Shown piece by piece: positions 15,131 through 24,696 of a DNA stretch of 64,000 nt. The DNA comes from Microbacterium hydrocarbonoxydans (GTDB lineage Bacteria > Actinomycetota > Actinomycetes > Actinomycetales > Microbacteriaceae): the NCBI RefSeq assembly GCF_023715885.1, contig NZ_JAMBOY010000002.1:558001-622000 (forward strand), in the 5' to 3' direction. Below the pieces are notes generated by a model. The model was given only the letters and a program-made list of their open reading frames with translations. It did not search any database and had not been told where the DNA came from. Positions within the stretch are counted from its first letter, which is position 1. Each line of letters starts with the position of its first letter. Position numbers and translations under genes: made by a program.

Positions 15131-16726
15131 TTACTTCGCGGCGGCCGTCTCGGCCGGCTTCTCGACAGCGGCTTTCTTCGCGGCCGGCTTCTTGGCTGCG
15201 GGCTTCTTGGCCGGAGCCTTCGCCCCCGAGGCCTCGGACGCGGGCTTCTCCGCAGGAGCGTCGTCGCTCACCGGCTCATCGGCGTCCGGAGCCTTCTCGG
15301 CGGCGGCGATGGTGGTCGCCGGCTCCGAGGAGTGCGATCCGGGCAATGCCGGAGCGGCCGGGGCGGCGGGCGCCGGAGCGTCGGCGGCCGGACGCGGGCG
15401 CGCGGCGAACTCCTCGAACACGTAGCGCGGGTTCTGCACGGTCTGCAGGTTGACGAGGTCGCGACCCAGCCACAGGTTGTTCCACCAGCCCCACAGCACC
15501 CGCCACTTGCGCTCCCAGGTGGGCATGGCGAGACCGTGGTAGCCGCGGTGTGCGACCCAGGCGATGAAGCCCTTGAGCGCGATCTTGCCGGACTGGAAGA
15601 CACCGTTGTAGAGACCGAGGCCCGCGACGGCACCGAGGTTCTTGTGGAAGTACTCCTTGGGAGCCTCACCGCGGAGCACCGCGACGAGGTTCTTCGCGAG
15701 GAGCTTCGCCTGACGCACGGCGTGCTGCGCGTTCGGCACGCAGAAGCCGCCGACGCCGCCGCCCGAGAGGTCGGGCACTGCGGAGACGTCACCGGCGGCC
15801 CAGGCACCCTCGACGAACGCCTCGGCAGTGCCGACGCGCAGGTCGGCACGGGTCTGGATGCGACCGCGCTCCTCGACGGGCAGGTCGCCGCCGCGAACGA
15901 CGGTCGGGTTCGCCATGACGCCGGCGGTCCACACGATGAGATCGGTCGGGATGACCTCGCCGGTCGACAGCTCGACGTTGCCGTCGACCGCGCTCGTGAG
16001 CTGCGTGTCGAGGTGGATGAACGCACCCCGCTTGCCCAGGTCCTTCATGACCCACTTGCTCGTCTCGAGCGAGACCTCGGGCATGATGCGGCCCATGGCC
16101 TCGATCAGGTGGAAGTGCGTGTCGTCGAACGTGAGCTGCGGGTACTTGCTCACCAGCGACGACGCGAGAGAGCGCAGCTCCGCGAAGACCTCGATGCCTG
16201 CGAAGCCGCCGCCGACGACGACGACGGTCAGCAGACGATCGCGCTCGGGACCGGCCGGCAGCGTCGCCGCCTTGTCGAAGTTCGACATGAGGCGGTCGCG
16301 GATCGCGACGGCCTCTTCGATCGTCTTGAGGCCGATCGCGTTGTCGGCGATACCCGGGATCGGGAACGTGCGCGAGACCGCTCCGGCCGTGACGACGATC
16401 TGGTCGTATGCGAACTCGTACGGCTCGCCCAGCGGCGGCGTGATGGTCGCCGTCTTCTCGGCGTGGTTGATGTTCGTCACCTTGGCGGTGAGCACGTGCG
16501 TGCGCTTCAGGTGGCGACGGTGGGCGACCACCGAGTGGCGGGCCTCGATCGAGCCGGCGGCCACCTCGGGGAGGAACGGCTGGTACGTCATGTACGGCAG
16601 CGGGTCGACCATGGTGACGTCTGCTTCACCCTTGCGAAGGTGCTTCTCGAGCTTCCACGCGGTGTAGAAGCCTGCGTAGCCTCCACCGACGATCAGAATC
16701 TTGGGCACAGTGCTGTTCTGAGGCAC
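15131..16726 (-). CDS. ndh: Type II NADH:quinone dehydrogenase with Lys/Ala-rich tail
   Basis: 531 residues, longer than the usual 430-460. NDH-2 passes electrons from NADH to menaquinone without pumping protons, on the inner face of the membrane. FAD dinucleotide-binding site ILIVGGGYAGFYTAWKLEKH is near residue 10 and the NAD site VVVVGGGFAGIEVFAELRSL is near 165. AAGDVSAVPDLSG and QHAVRQAKLLAKNL are standard. The C-terminal 80 residues are low-complexity: Pro/Ala, then acidic, then PAKKPAAKKPAAKKAAVEKP, a histone-H1-like tail. GTG 16726 is preceded by GAGGAG. Transcribed alone. Confidence 0.93.
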   Translation of the reverse strand: MPQNSTVPKILIVGGGYAGFYTAWKLEKHLRKGEADVTMVDPLPYMTYQPFLPEVAAGSIEARHSVVAHRRHLKRTHVLTAKVTNINHAEKTATITPPLGEPYEFAYDQIVVTAGAVSRTFPIPGIADNAIGLKTIEEAVAIRDRLMSNFDKAATLPAGPERDRLLTVVVVGGGFAGIEVFAELRSLASSLVSKYPQLTFDDTHFHLIEAMGRIMPEVSLETSKWVMKDLGKRGAFIHLDTQLTSAVDGNVELSTGEVIPTDLIVWTAGVMANPTVVRGGDLPVEERGRIQTRADLRVGTAEAFVEGAWAAGDVSAVPDLSGGGVGGFCVPNAQHAVRQAKLLAKNLVAVLRGEAPKEYFHKNLGAVAGLGLYNGVFQSGKIALKGFIAWVAHRGYHGLAMPTWERKWRVLWGWWNNLWLGRDLVNLQTVQNPRYVFEEFAARPRPAADAPAPAAPAAPALPGSHSSEPATTIAAAEKAPDADEPVSDDAPAEKPASEASGAKAPAKKPAAKKPAAKKAAVEKPAETAAAK

Positions 16727-16747
16727 GGGGGAAAAACTCCTCGGGAG

Positions 16748-18037
16748 TCAGGAATGTGGCGTGCGAGCGCGCGCCGATCGGATGCGCCGGGCAGCAGCGG
16801 TGACGCCAAGCGCTATCAGGATACCAGGGACTGTGAGCGCGATGAGCGGCAGGGTACCGTAGCGCAGTGAATCAGCGCTGGGAAGCAGCGGTGAACCGGG
16901 CTCGGTCGGCGCGTCGGCCGCCGGCAGCGGCGGGATCGCGATGGGGGTCGCGGTGGGCTCGGGCTGGGGAACCGTCTCGGCCCGCCGGTACAGGCGCACC
17001 CACTCGGCGAGGTCGCCCATCGGGTTCTCGCCCACCCTCGGGAGGTCCGCGGTGACGGCCGCCTGCGCATCGATCAGCCCGTATCCGTAGAACGGGTCGG
17101 GCACTCTCGCCATCCCCTCGACGGGGATGGCCGTTCTGATGATCCGGTTGATGACGTTCGCAGCGTCGAGGTCGGGGTGCGCCGCCCGGATCAGCGCGGC
17201 GATGCCCGCGACGATCGGCGCCGCACCGCTCGTGCCGCTCCACGAGACGAGCTTGCCGTCGGCCGAGACGCCGAGCAGCCCCTCGCTGGGTGCGGCGACG
17301 CCGATCGTGATGCCCTGCGTCGACGCCTCGATGCTGGCGGTGCCCGTCTGGTCCACTCCCCCGACCGTGAGCACGCCGGGGATCGTCGCCGGCGCGCCGA
17401 TGATGTCGGTGCCGCTGCCGCGGTTGCCCGCCGCGACGACCACGACGACATCGTGCTCGAACGCATAGAGGAACGCGTCGTCCCAGCTGCGGTCCCAGTC
17501 GAGCGTGTTGGTCGTGAAGGAGAGGTTGATGATGTCGGCCCCGTTGTCGACCGCCCACTTCATGGCCTTCGCGACCTGCTCGGTGAACGGCACAGCGGCC
17601 GCCGCACCGAACCCCACCGAGACGGACAGCAGGTTCGCCTCGGGGGCGACGCCGATCATGCCGGTGCCGTCCGGTGCCCCCCGTCCAGCGGCCAGGGAAG
17701 CCACCCACGACCCGTGGTTGCCGTCGACCGCCCCCAGGGGGGTGCGCCCGTCCGGTGAGCCGGCGCCGGACACGTCGGTACCGCCCACCACGGCGCCGTC
17801 GAACGTGCCTGGCACCTTGCCGATACCCGTATCGATCACCGCGATCGTCACACCCTCGCCCCGGGTCGTCTGCCAGGCCTCGCGGATCCGCGCGCCGTCG
17901 AGCCAGTACTCCGCCGCGCGGGTGGGGTCCTGCGGGTCGTCGGCGACGGGAGGCGGCGTCGCGGCACCGAGCAGCAGCACGGATGCCACCACCGTCGCGG
18001 CCGCGATGGCGCTGTGCAGCATCCGCGCCGGTTTCAT
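16748..18037 (-). CDS. Membrane-anchored S8 serine protease, mycosin-like
   Basis: 429 residues. An N-terminal signal peptide (MLHSAIAAATVVASVLLLGA) is followed by a subtilisin fold with a complete triad: Asp in VTIAVIDTGIG, His in GNHGSWVASLAAG, Ser in SGTSGAAPIVAGIAAL. The oxyanion Asn is in VVVAAGNRGSGTD. A Pro-rich linker precedes a C-terminal membrane helix (LIALTVPGILIALGVTAAA) and a basic tail. This is the layout of type VII secretion mycosins, yet no ESX component lies nearby. ATG 18037 overlaps the DUF501 stop (ATGA), placing it at the end of the eno-ftsB-DUF501 run. Confidence 0.9.
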   Translation of the reverse strand: MKPARMLHSAIAAATVVASVLLLGAATPPPVADDPQDPTRAAEYWLDGARIREAWQTTRGEGVTIAVIDTGIGKVPGTFDGAVVGGTDVSGAGSPDGRTPLGAVDGNHGSWVASLAAGRGAPDGTGMIGVAPEANLLSVSVGFGAAAAVPFTEQVAKAMKWAVDNGADIINLSFTTNTLDWDRSWDDAFLYAFEHDVVVVVAAGNRGSGTDIIGAPATIPGVLTVGGVDQTGTASIEASTQGITIGVAAPSEGLLGVSADGKLVSWSGTSGAAPIVAGIAALIRAAHPDLDAANVINRIIRTAIPVEGMARVPDPFYGYGLIDAQAAVTADLPRVGENPMGDLAEWVRLYRRAETVPQPEPTATPIAIPPLPAADAPTEPGSPLLPSADSLRYGTLPLIALTVPGILIALGVTAAARRIRSARARTPHS

Positions 18038-18576
18038 GCCGATGACGCCTCGGGGTCGCGGAGCGCCGCGCCGGGGTCTTCGCAGCGGCAGACGGCGGGA
18101 GACCAGCTGGAGCGCGCGAGCGCCTCGTCGCCGATCGGGTTCACCCCCGGCCCCGCGGCCAGCGCATGTCCGGCGAGGGCGTGCAGGCACTTGACCCTCG
18201 TCGGCATCCCACCGGCGGAGACCCCGTCGATCTCGGGCACGTCGCCGAACCCGGCACGGTCGGCGAGGTACGCCTCGTGCGCAGCCAGGTAGGCCGCGGC
18301 GATGTCGGCGTCATCGGCGAGCAGAGCCGCCAGCTCAGGCATCACCTGTGTGGCCTCGAGGGTCGACATGGCCGCCGTCGCAGCGGGATGCGTGAGGTAG
18401 TAGAACGTCGGGAAGGGGGTGCCGTCCGGCAACCGCGGGGTGGTCGCGACCACGGTCGGATTGCCGCACGCGCAGCGCGCCGCGATGCCGACGACTCCGC
18501 GCGCCTGGCGCCCCAGCTGGGCCGAGACCACGGCGATCTCGGCGGGTGTGGGGGCAGGGAAAGGCGGCGTGGTCAC
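18034..18576 (-). CDS. DUF501 domain protein
   Basis: 180 residues. Motifs seen: VSAQLGRQARGVVGIAARCACGNPTVV (quoted by ARGVVGIAARCACGNP), LPDGTPFPTFYYLTHPAA, VKCLHALAGHALAAGPGVNP and a final WSPAVCRCED. Cys and His residues in these blocks could bind metal. DUF501 genes sit between ftsB/divIC and ppx or a protease in most actinobacteria, downstream of eno, which matches here. Function unknown. The GTG start has a leaderless promoter, so it need not depend on the upstream gene. Confidence 0.92.
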   Translation of the reverse strand: MTTPPFPAPTPAEIAVVSAQLGRQARGVVGIAARCACGNPTVVATTPRLPDGTPFPTFYYLTHPAATAAMSTLEATQVMPELAALLADDADIAAAYLAAHEAYLADRAGFGDVPEIDGVSAGGMPTRVKCLHALAGHALAAGPGVNPIGDEALARSSWSPAVCRCEDPGAALRDPEASSA

Positions 18577-18582
18577 CCGACA

Positions 18583-18588
18583 AGCGTA
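18583..18588 (-). promoter_or_regulatory. -10 box of leaderless DUF501 promoter
   Basis: On the minus strand, TACGCT lies 6 nt before GTG 18576. Confidence 0.6.
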
Positions 18589-18637
18589 CGGGAGCAGTCG
18601 GGGAGGATGCTCGGAGCCGCGCGGGCTGCGACCGCGG

Positions 18638-19201
18638 TCAGCGCGCGACGACAGCGGTGTCGCTGAGGCCGGCCGAGGTGAGCGTGCGCAGCAGCTGCGG
18701 CATCCAGTCCGAGGGCTTCTCCTCGAGCGTTTCGCTGATCGGCCCCTGTTCCTGGGGCAGCGCGGCGGGGTCGAGGTCGTTGTCGATGAGGTAGACCACC
18801 TCGCCGGGCTTCACGTAGTAGAGGCGCTCGCGCGCCTGCGTCGTGATGTACGCCGGGTCGTTCCAGCGCTCGCGTTCCGTCTGCAGCGCCGTGATCTCGT
18901 CCTCCGACACCTGGATCGAGTGCTCGAGCGCGCCGATCTTCTGGCGCTGGTCGATGTACGTGCCGAGTGTCGGCACGAGCACCCACGCGCCCAGCACGAC
19001 GAGCGACAGCATGATCACGGAGAAGGCGGAGAGCCGGATGCCGGACGCCCACTCGCGCACGTCCACGCGCCGCTCGCCGGCACCGCGCGTTGCAGCGGTT
19101 CCTCGGGGTGTCGAGGCGCGCCCGCCGCGCGGAGCAGTGGGCGCCGTGGGGGCGCGCGACGTGCCCGCAGACGCCGAAGGAGGAGCCGGTCGTCGTGCCA
19201 C
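18638..19201 (-). CDS. ftsB: Septum formation initiator FtsB/DivIC
   Basis: 187 residues. A long Pro/Arg/Ala cytosolic N-terminus (about 1-50) is followed by one membrane helix (LSAFSVIMLSLVVLGAWVLV). A periplasmic coiled coil comes next (QRQKIGALEHSIQVSEDEIT), then the conserved DPAYITTQARERLYYVKPGE block that defines the family. It is part of the FtsQLB-type complex of the divisome. Acidic tail after residue 150. Starts GTG 19201 behind GGAGGAGGAG. Order eno-ftsB-DUF501 is conserved in actinobacteria. Confidence 0.94.
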   Translation of the reverse strand: MARRPAPPSASAGTSRAPTAPTAPRGGRASTPRGTAATRGAGERRVDVREWASGIRLSAFSVIMLSLVVLGAWVLVPTLGTYIDQRQKIGALEHSIQVSEDEITALQTERERWNDPAYITTQARERLYYVKPGEVVYLIDNDLDPAALPQEQGPISETLEEKPSDWMPQLLRTLTSAGLSDTAVVAR

Positions 19202-19256
19202 GGCTCCTCCTCCGGGTTCAGACCGCAGGGGTCTGGTGGATCGTCTTCAGCTGCAC

Positions 19257-20552
<1,296 letters not shown>

Positions 20553-20636
20553 TCAGAGAGGAAGATGTGTGGAGCGTCGTCGATCCGCGCCCAGTCTAGC
20601 TCGCCGTCCGCTCTGGCCCAGGGGTCGCGTCCGGGG

Positions 20637-21296
20637 TCAGACGACGATGGCGAGAGCGATGCCGTCCCACCCCTTGACGCCCACGGTCTGCAGGGCGGTG
20701 GCGTCGAAGCGGGGGTCCTCGCCCAGCATCCGCAGGCCCGCGCGCGTGCCGATCACCTTGGGGTCGGTGGTGTCGTCGCGCACGATCTCGCCGTCTCGGC
20801 CGATGTTGTCGAGCACCACGACGGTGCCCGGATGCCCGAGTGTCGCGGCCCAGTCGAGGTAGAGCGTGTTCGACTCCTTGTCGGCGTCGATGAACACGAG
20901 GTCGAAGCCGCCCTCCAGCGTCGGCAGCACGTCCTCCGCCCTGCCGACGCGGATGTCGACGCGGTCGCCGACACCGGCCGCATCGATGCTCCTGCGTGCG
21001 ACGGCGGCGTTGTCGGCCTCGGCCTCGACCGTGACGACCAGGCCATCCGGTCCGACGGCCCTCGCCATCCAGATCGTGGAGTACCCGCCGAGCGTGCCGA
21101 TCTCGAGCACCCGCCGGGCGCCGCTGATGCGCACGAGCAGGTTGAGCAGCTTGCCGCCGACCGGCGCGACCTCGATCTCGGGCAGTCCGGCCTCGCGCTG
21201 GGCGTCGAGCGCGGCCTCCAGATGCGAGTCGTGTCCGACCAGGAGGTCGGCGAGATAGCCGTCGGCGTCCGACCAGGCGGAGGGCGTGGATTCCAT
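20637..21296 (-). CDS. Class I SAM-dependent O-methyltransferase
   Basis: 219 residues from ATG 21296, which has GAGGGC before it; a longer start at 21332 is possible. Methyltransferase_3 (catechol/caffeoyl-CoA type) features: VLEIGTLGGYSTIWMARAV for SAM binding, VVTVEAEADNAAVARRSI with the acidic ribose ligand, FDLVFIDADKESNTLYLDWA with the divalent metal Asp, and VVLDNIGRDGEI. Ending GWDGIALAIV is usual. The methyl acceptor cannot be told. Single gene. Confidence 0.9.
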   Translation of the reverse strand: MESTPSAWSDADGYLADLLVGHDSHLEAALDAQREAGLPEIEVAPVGGKLLNLLVRISGARRVLEIGTLGGYSTIWMARAVGPDGLVVTVEAEADNAAVARRSIDAAGVGDRVDIRVGRAEDVLPTLEGGFDLVFIDADKESNTLYLDWAATLGHPGTVVVLDNIGRDGEIVRDDTTDPKVIGTRAGLRMLGEDPRFDATALQTVGVKGWDGIALAIVV

Positions 21297-21328
21297 GCCC
21301 TCAGCCAACCGCGATGCGGCTGAGGGCG

Positions 21329-22375
21329 TCAAGGGCCGACAGCCGGGGGTGCCGGCGCTTCGGCTCCCCGGTCGACGTAGGTCTGCAGCAGCGCCGCACC
21401 CTCCTCAGCTCCATCGACCGTGACGAGGAAGGGCTTGCGCTCCCGTCGCGACACCTCGATCGCCGGACCGCGACGCGTGACGATGCCCGTGCGGCCGTCG
21501 ACGGAGATGCGCCAGCCCCAGCCCCCGAACTCCCCGACGGGCGACACCTCGATCGCGCGCGCCCCGGCGACCTCGTCGAGCGGGATGTCGACGCGCGGCC
21601 GTCCGAGCAGCGATCGGGCGGCGAATCCCTCGGGCGTGATGCTCACGCGGTACGAGGCGGTGGCGGCGATGGCCAGCGCGACGACGACCACCACGACCGC
21701 GACGATCCACCCGCCGGCGACGCCGGTGGCGATCAGCACCGAGGCGAGCGCGACCATTCCGGCGAGCACGAGAGCGAGCAGCAGGAGGATTGCTCGCGGC
21801 ATGGTTGCGGTGGCGAGCCAGACCACGCGCTCGCCGGCGCCGACGCGCACGTCCCGCCGCGGCGCGAGAACCCCTCCGTCGGGAGTGCGGTAGCGCGGTT
21901 GAATCACCCAGGCGAGACCGCCGAGGACGACGAGACCTGCCAGCCCGAGCCCCATGACTCCGCCGATGCCGGGCACCTCTGCGCCGGGGGCGAGATCGCG
22001 CTGGATCCACAGCGAGCCCAGGCTCATGACGGCCGCGAACGCCGACATCCCTGCGGCGAGCGCGCCCATCAGCCGGGCGGCGGCGCCCCACTGGTCGCGC
22101 GCCGACACGAGGGTCGTCACGGCCATCAGCAGCGGCACGCCGAACCCGATGCCCACAAGCAGCCAGAGGTAGGTGGATGCCGGGCCGAAGCCGTCGGCCC
22201 CGCCGACGCCCCAGTGCGTGGCGACGGGTTCGGACAGGCCGGGGAGCCAACCGACGAGCACGACGGCGGCGACGGCGACGACGATGGCGGGCACGACGAG
22301 CGCGACAAGGAGGAAGAGCAGTCGCGCTCGCCTCAGCGACGTCGCGGATCGGGGTCGGGGGTCGGTGGACGTCAT
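21329..22375 (-). CDS. DUF1648 multi-pass membrane protein
   Basis: 348 residues. The first membrane helix is followed by the DUF1648 hallmark LSEPVATHWGVGGADGFGPA. Roughly six more helices follow in pairs. The last 95 residues form a soluble, PH-like domain (YRVSITPEGFAARSLLGRP, IPLDEVAGARAIEVSP). ATG 22375 overlaps the stop of the GntR gene (ATGA). GntR/YtrA-type regulators coupled to DUF1648 proteins are common in Gram-positives and are thought to respond to envelope conditions. Confidence 0.88.
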   Translation of the reverse strand: MTSTDPRPRSATSLRRARLLFLLVALVVPAIVVAVAAVVLVGWLPGLSEPVATHWGVGGADGFGPASTYLWLLVGIGFGVPLLMAVTTLVSARDQWGAAARLMGALAAGMSAFAAVMSLGSLWIQRDLAPGAEVPGIGGVMGLGLAGLVVLGGLAWVIQPRYRTPDGGVLAPRRDVRVGAGERVVWLATATMPRAILLLLALVLAGMVALASVLIATGVAGGWIVAVVVVVVALAIAATASYRVSITPEGFAARSLLGRPRVDIPLDEVAGARAIEVSPVGEFGGWGWRISVDGRTGIVTRRGPAIEVSRRERKPFLVTVDGAEEGAALLQTYVDRGAEAPAPPAVGP

Positions 22376-22806
22376 GACGGTTCCTCCTGGGGATCGGCTG
22401 TCGCTGGAGATGTCTGGCTTCGAGGAGCGCTCAGCAGGTCGCTCGGAACAGGTCGGGCATCGGCGTGGGTGCGGATGATCCCGGCGAGGATCTCGGCGGA
22501 GACCCCCATCTGGGCGGCGCGGGCAACGAGGTCGTCGATCTCGTGCGCGAGGTCGGCGAGCGGCGCGGCTGCCGCCGAGATCACTGCTCCTCGCCCGCGC
22601 CGGAGATCGATCAGCCCTTCGTCGCGGAGCCGCTGGTACGCGTGCAGGACCGTGTGCTGGTTGATGCGCAGCGCCGTGGCGACGTCGCGCGCGGCGGGCA
22701 GTCGGTCTCCTGGCGAGAGGGCGCCCGCGAGCAGATCGGCGCGGATGGATGCCGCCACCTGGTCGTACAGCGGCCGGGGGCTCTCGGGGTCGACCCTGAT
22801 CAGCAT
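22372..22806 (-). CDS. GntR family regulator, short YtrA-like
   Basis: 144 residues. The GntR winged helix spans residues about 10-75: SPRPLYDQVAASIRADLLAG, GDRLPAARDVATALRINQHT, VLHAYQRLRDEGLIDLRRGR. The C-terminal domain is short and all-helical, as in YtrA-type regulators, with no large ligand domain. A GAGGAG ribosome site precedes ATG 22806. The operator-like inverted repeat overlapping its -10 box suggests autoregulation together with the coupled membrane protein. Confidence 0.93.
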   Translation of the reverse strand: MLIRVDPESPRPLYDQVAASIRADLLAGALSPGDRLPAARDVATALRINQHTVLHAYQRLRDEGLIDLRRGRGAVISAAAAPLADLAHEIDDLVARAAQMGVSAEILAGIIRTHADARPVPSDLLSAPRSQTSPATADPQEEPS

Positions 22807-22825
22807 TCGCGCTCCTCTCTTCTTC

Positions 22826-22862
22826 CCTAGTAATTCTAGGAGAACTATAAAAACTGTGGCAA
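22826..22862 (-). promoter_or_regulatory. Promoter and operator of the GntR/DUF1648 operon
   Basis: Minus strand: -35 TTGCCA (22857-22862), 18-bp spacer, -10 TAGAAT (22833-22838). The inverted repeat CCTAG-taatt-CTAGG (22826-22840) covers the -10, the expected place for repression by the encoded GntR protein. This is an AT-rich island in a GC-rich genome. Confidence 0.7.
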
Positions 22863-22910
22863 CCTCCAGAAGAGTTCGGATGCGGCGCTCCCCTGCCGCA
22901 CACTGACGAG

Positions 22911-23381
22911 ATGCGCATCACCCCGCGCCGTCTCGCGATCGGCATGAGCCTCTGGGCACCGAACCTGTTCAGCGGCATCCGCGTCCGTCGGTTCGCGGAC
23001 GACTGGACCCACGCGACCGTCGAGCTGCACGTCAACGTCCTCACCCGCAATTACGTCAAGACCGCGTTCGGCGGATCGATGTCGGCGATGACCGATCCGT
23101 ACTTCTTCATGCTCGTGATGCACCAGCTCGGCCGCGACTACGTCGTCTGGGACACCCGCGGCGAGATCGAGTTCGTGAAGCCGGGTCGATGTGTGCTCAC
23201 GGCCGAGTTCGAGGTCTCACGCGAGAAGGCTGCGGAGCTGCGGGAGCGTGCTGCCGGCGGCGCCAAGGTGCTCGAGTGGTTCGAGACCGTGATCACCGAT
23301 CGCGAGGGCGACGTCGTGGCGCGGGTTCGGCGCGAGGTGTACGTCCGCGAGAAGAAACGGGTCACCGCCTCCCGCGGCTGA
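22911..23381 (+). CDS. DUF4442 (hotdog-fold thioesterase-like) protein
   Basis: 156 residues. DUF4442 proteins are PaaI-like hotdog folds. Features: RLAIGMSLWAPNLFSGIRV, VLTRNYVKTAFGGSMSAMTDP with the glycine-rich helix turn, MLVMHQLGRDYVVWDTRGEI, and the strand FEVSREKAAELRERAAGG. The charged, helical insertion and final VRREVYVREKK match. A substrate (acyl-CoA or other thioester) cannot be assigned. ATG 22911 follows CACACT by 6 nt, so it may be leaderless. Confidence 0.85.
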   Translation: MRITPRRLAIGMSLWAPNLFSGIRVRRFADDWTHATVELHVNVLTRNYVKTAFGGSMSAMTDPYFFMLVMHQLGRDYVVWDTRGEIEFVKPGRCVLTAEFEVSREKAAELRERAAGGAKVLEWFETVITDREGDVVARVRREVYVREKKRVTASRG

Positions 23382-23439
23382 GATCCCCTCCGACATGCCG
23401 CGATACCGCCCGTTCACCCGCCCGTGACACGATGACCTC

Positions 23440-24696
23440 GTGCCCCTTGCCCGCCGCCTGAGCCTCGCTGATGCCGTCGTCATCGGCCTGGGCTCGATGA
23501 TCGGCGCCGGCGTCTTCTCGGTCTGGGGCCCCGCGATCGGGGTCGCCGGCAACGGCATCCTCATCGCGCTCGGAGTCGCCGCGGTCGTGGCATACTGCAA
23601 CGCCACCGCCTCGGCCCAGCTGGCAGTCGCGTATCCCGTCGCCGGCGGCACTTACGCGTACGCGCGGGCGGAGATCGGCCCGTGGTGGGGTTTCGTGGCC
23701 GGGTGGAGCTTCGTGATCGGCAAGATCGCGAGCTGCGCGGCGATGGCTCTGACCTTCGCCGCCTATGCGGCCCCTGCGGGGTGGCGGATACCCGTGGCGG
23801 CGGCGGCCGTCGCCGCGCTCGTCGCGGTGAACTGCTTCGGAGTGACGCGCACGGCGCTGCTCACCCGCATCCTCGTCGTGTGCTCTCTTCTCGGACTGGC
23901 GGTCGCCGTCGCGATCGGCGTGGGTTCGCTGCCCGGCGGCGACCCCGCGCCGTTGTCCGACACGAACGCGTACGGCGTGCTGCAGGGTGCGGGACTGCTG
24001 TTCTTCGCATTCGCCGGGTATGCGCGCATCGCGACGCTCGGCGAGGAGGTGGTGGACCCCGTTCGCACGATCCCGCGGGCGATCGTGCTCGCCCTGGGCG
24101 GCGCCGTCGTCGTGTACGCCGCGGTGGGGATCACGGTCACACTCACGCTCGGCGCGGACGCCGCGGCCACCGGCGCTCCGCTCGCGGAGGTCGTCGCGGC
24201 GAGCGAGTGGTCTGCACTCGGTCCCGTGGTGCGGATCGCCGCATCCGCCGCGTCGCTCGGAGCGCTGCTCGCCCTCCTCACCGGTATCGGTCGCACGACA
24301 CTGGCGATGGCACGGCAGAGCGACCTGCCGCGTGTCCTCGCGCACATCGACGAGCGGTGGCAGGTCCCCCGCCGCGCGGAGATCGCCGTGGGCATCGTCG
24401 TCATCGGCATCGTGCTGCTCGGCGATCTGCGCGAGACCATCGGATTCTCCTCGTTCGGCGTGCTGCTGTACTACCTGATCGCCAACGCCGCGGCATTCCG
24501 GCAGACGGGGCCGACGCGTCGGTATCCGCGCGCACTGCAGGTGATCGGCGCGCTCGGATGCCTGCTGCTCGTGAACACGCTTCCGGTCATGGCGTCGCTG
24601 ATCGGTACGGCCGTGGTGCTGCTCGGCATCCTGTATCGCGGCATCAGGCTGCGGATCGGGATCAGCGCGGAGGCGTCGCACGGCGCCGAGCGCTGA
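23440..24696 (+). CDS. APC superfamily amino acid permease
   Basis: 418 residues with about 11-12 membrane helices. The first helix carries the APC signature LADAVVIGLGSMIGAGVFSVWG; helix 2 and the loop read YCNATASAQLAVAYPVAGGT and helix 3 WWGFVAGWSFVIGK. A LFFAFAGYARIATLGEEVVDP segment corresponds to the conserved loop before helix 7. Imports an amino acid or polyamine; the substrate is unknown. GTG 23440 start. Its last 35 nt overlap the 3' end of the convergent SGNH gene. Confidence 0.9.
   Translation: MPLARRLSLADAVVIGLGSMIGAGVFSVWGPAIGVAGNGILIALGVAAVVAYCNATASAQLAVAYPVAGGTYAYARAEIGPWWGFVAGWSFVIGKIASCAAMALTFAAYAAPAGWRIPVAAAAVAALVAVNCFGVTRTALLTRILVVCSLLGLAVAVAIGVGSLPGGDPAPLSDTNAYGVLQGAGLLFFAFAGYARIATLGEEVVDPVRTIPRAIVLALGGAVVVYAAVGITVTLTLGADAAATGAPLAEVVAASEWSALGPVVRIAASAASLGALLALLTGIGRTTLAMARQSDLPRVLAHIDERWQVPRRAEIAVGIVVIGIVLLGDLRETIGFSSFGVLLYYLIANAAAFRQTGPTRRYPRALQVIGALGCLLLVNTLPVMASLIGTAVVLLGILYRGIRLRIGISAEASHGAER

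Noticed and set aside
16748..18037. Evidence for a type VII secretion locus
   Set aside because: Only a mycosin-like protease; no EccB-E, WXG100 or PPE genes in the window.
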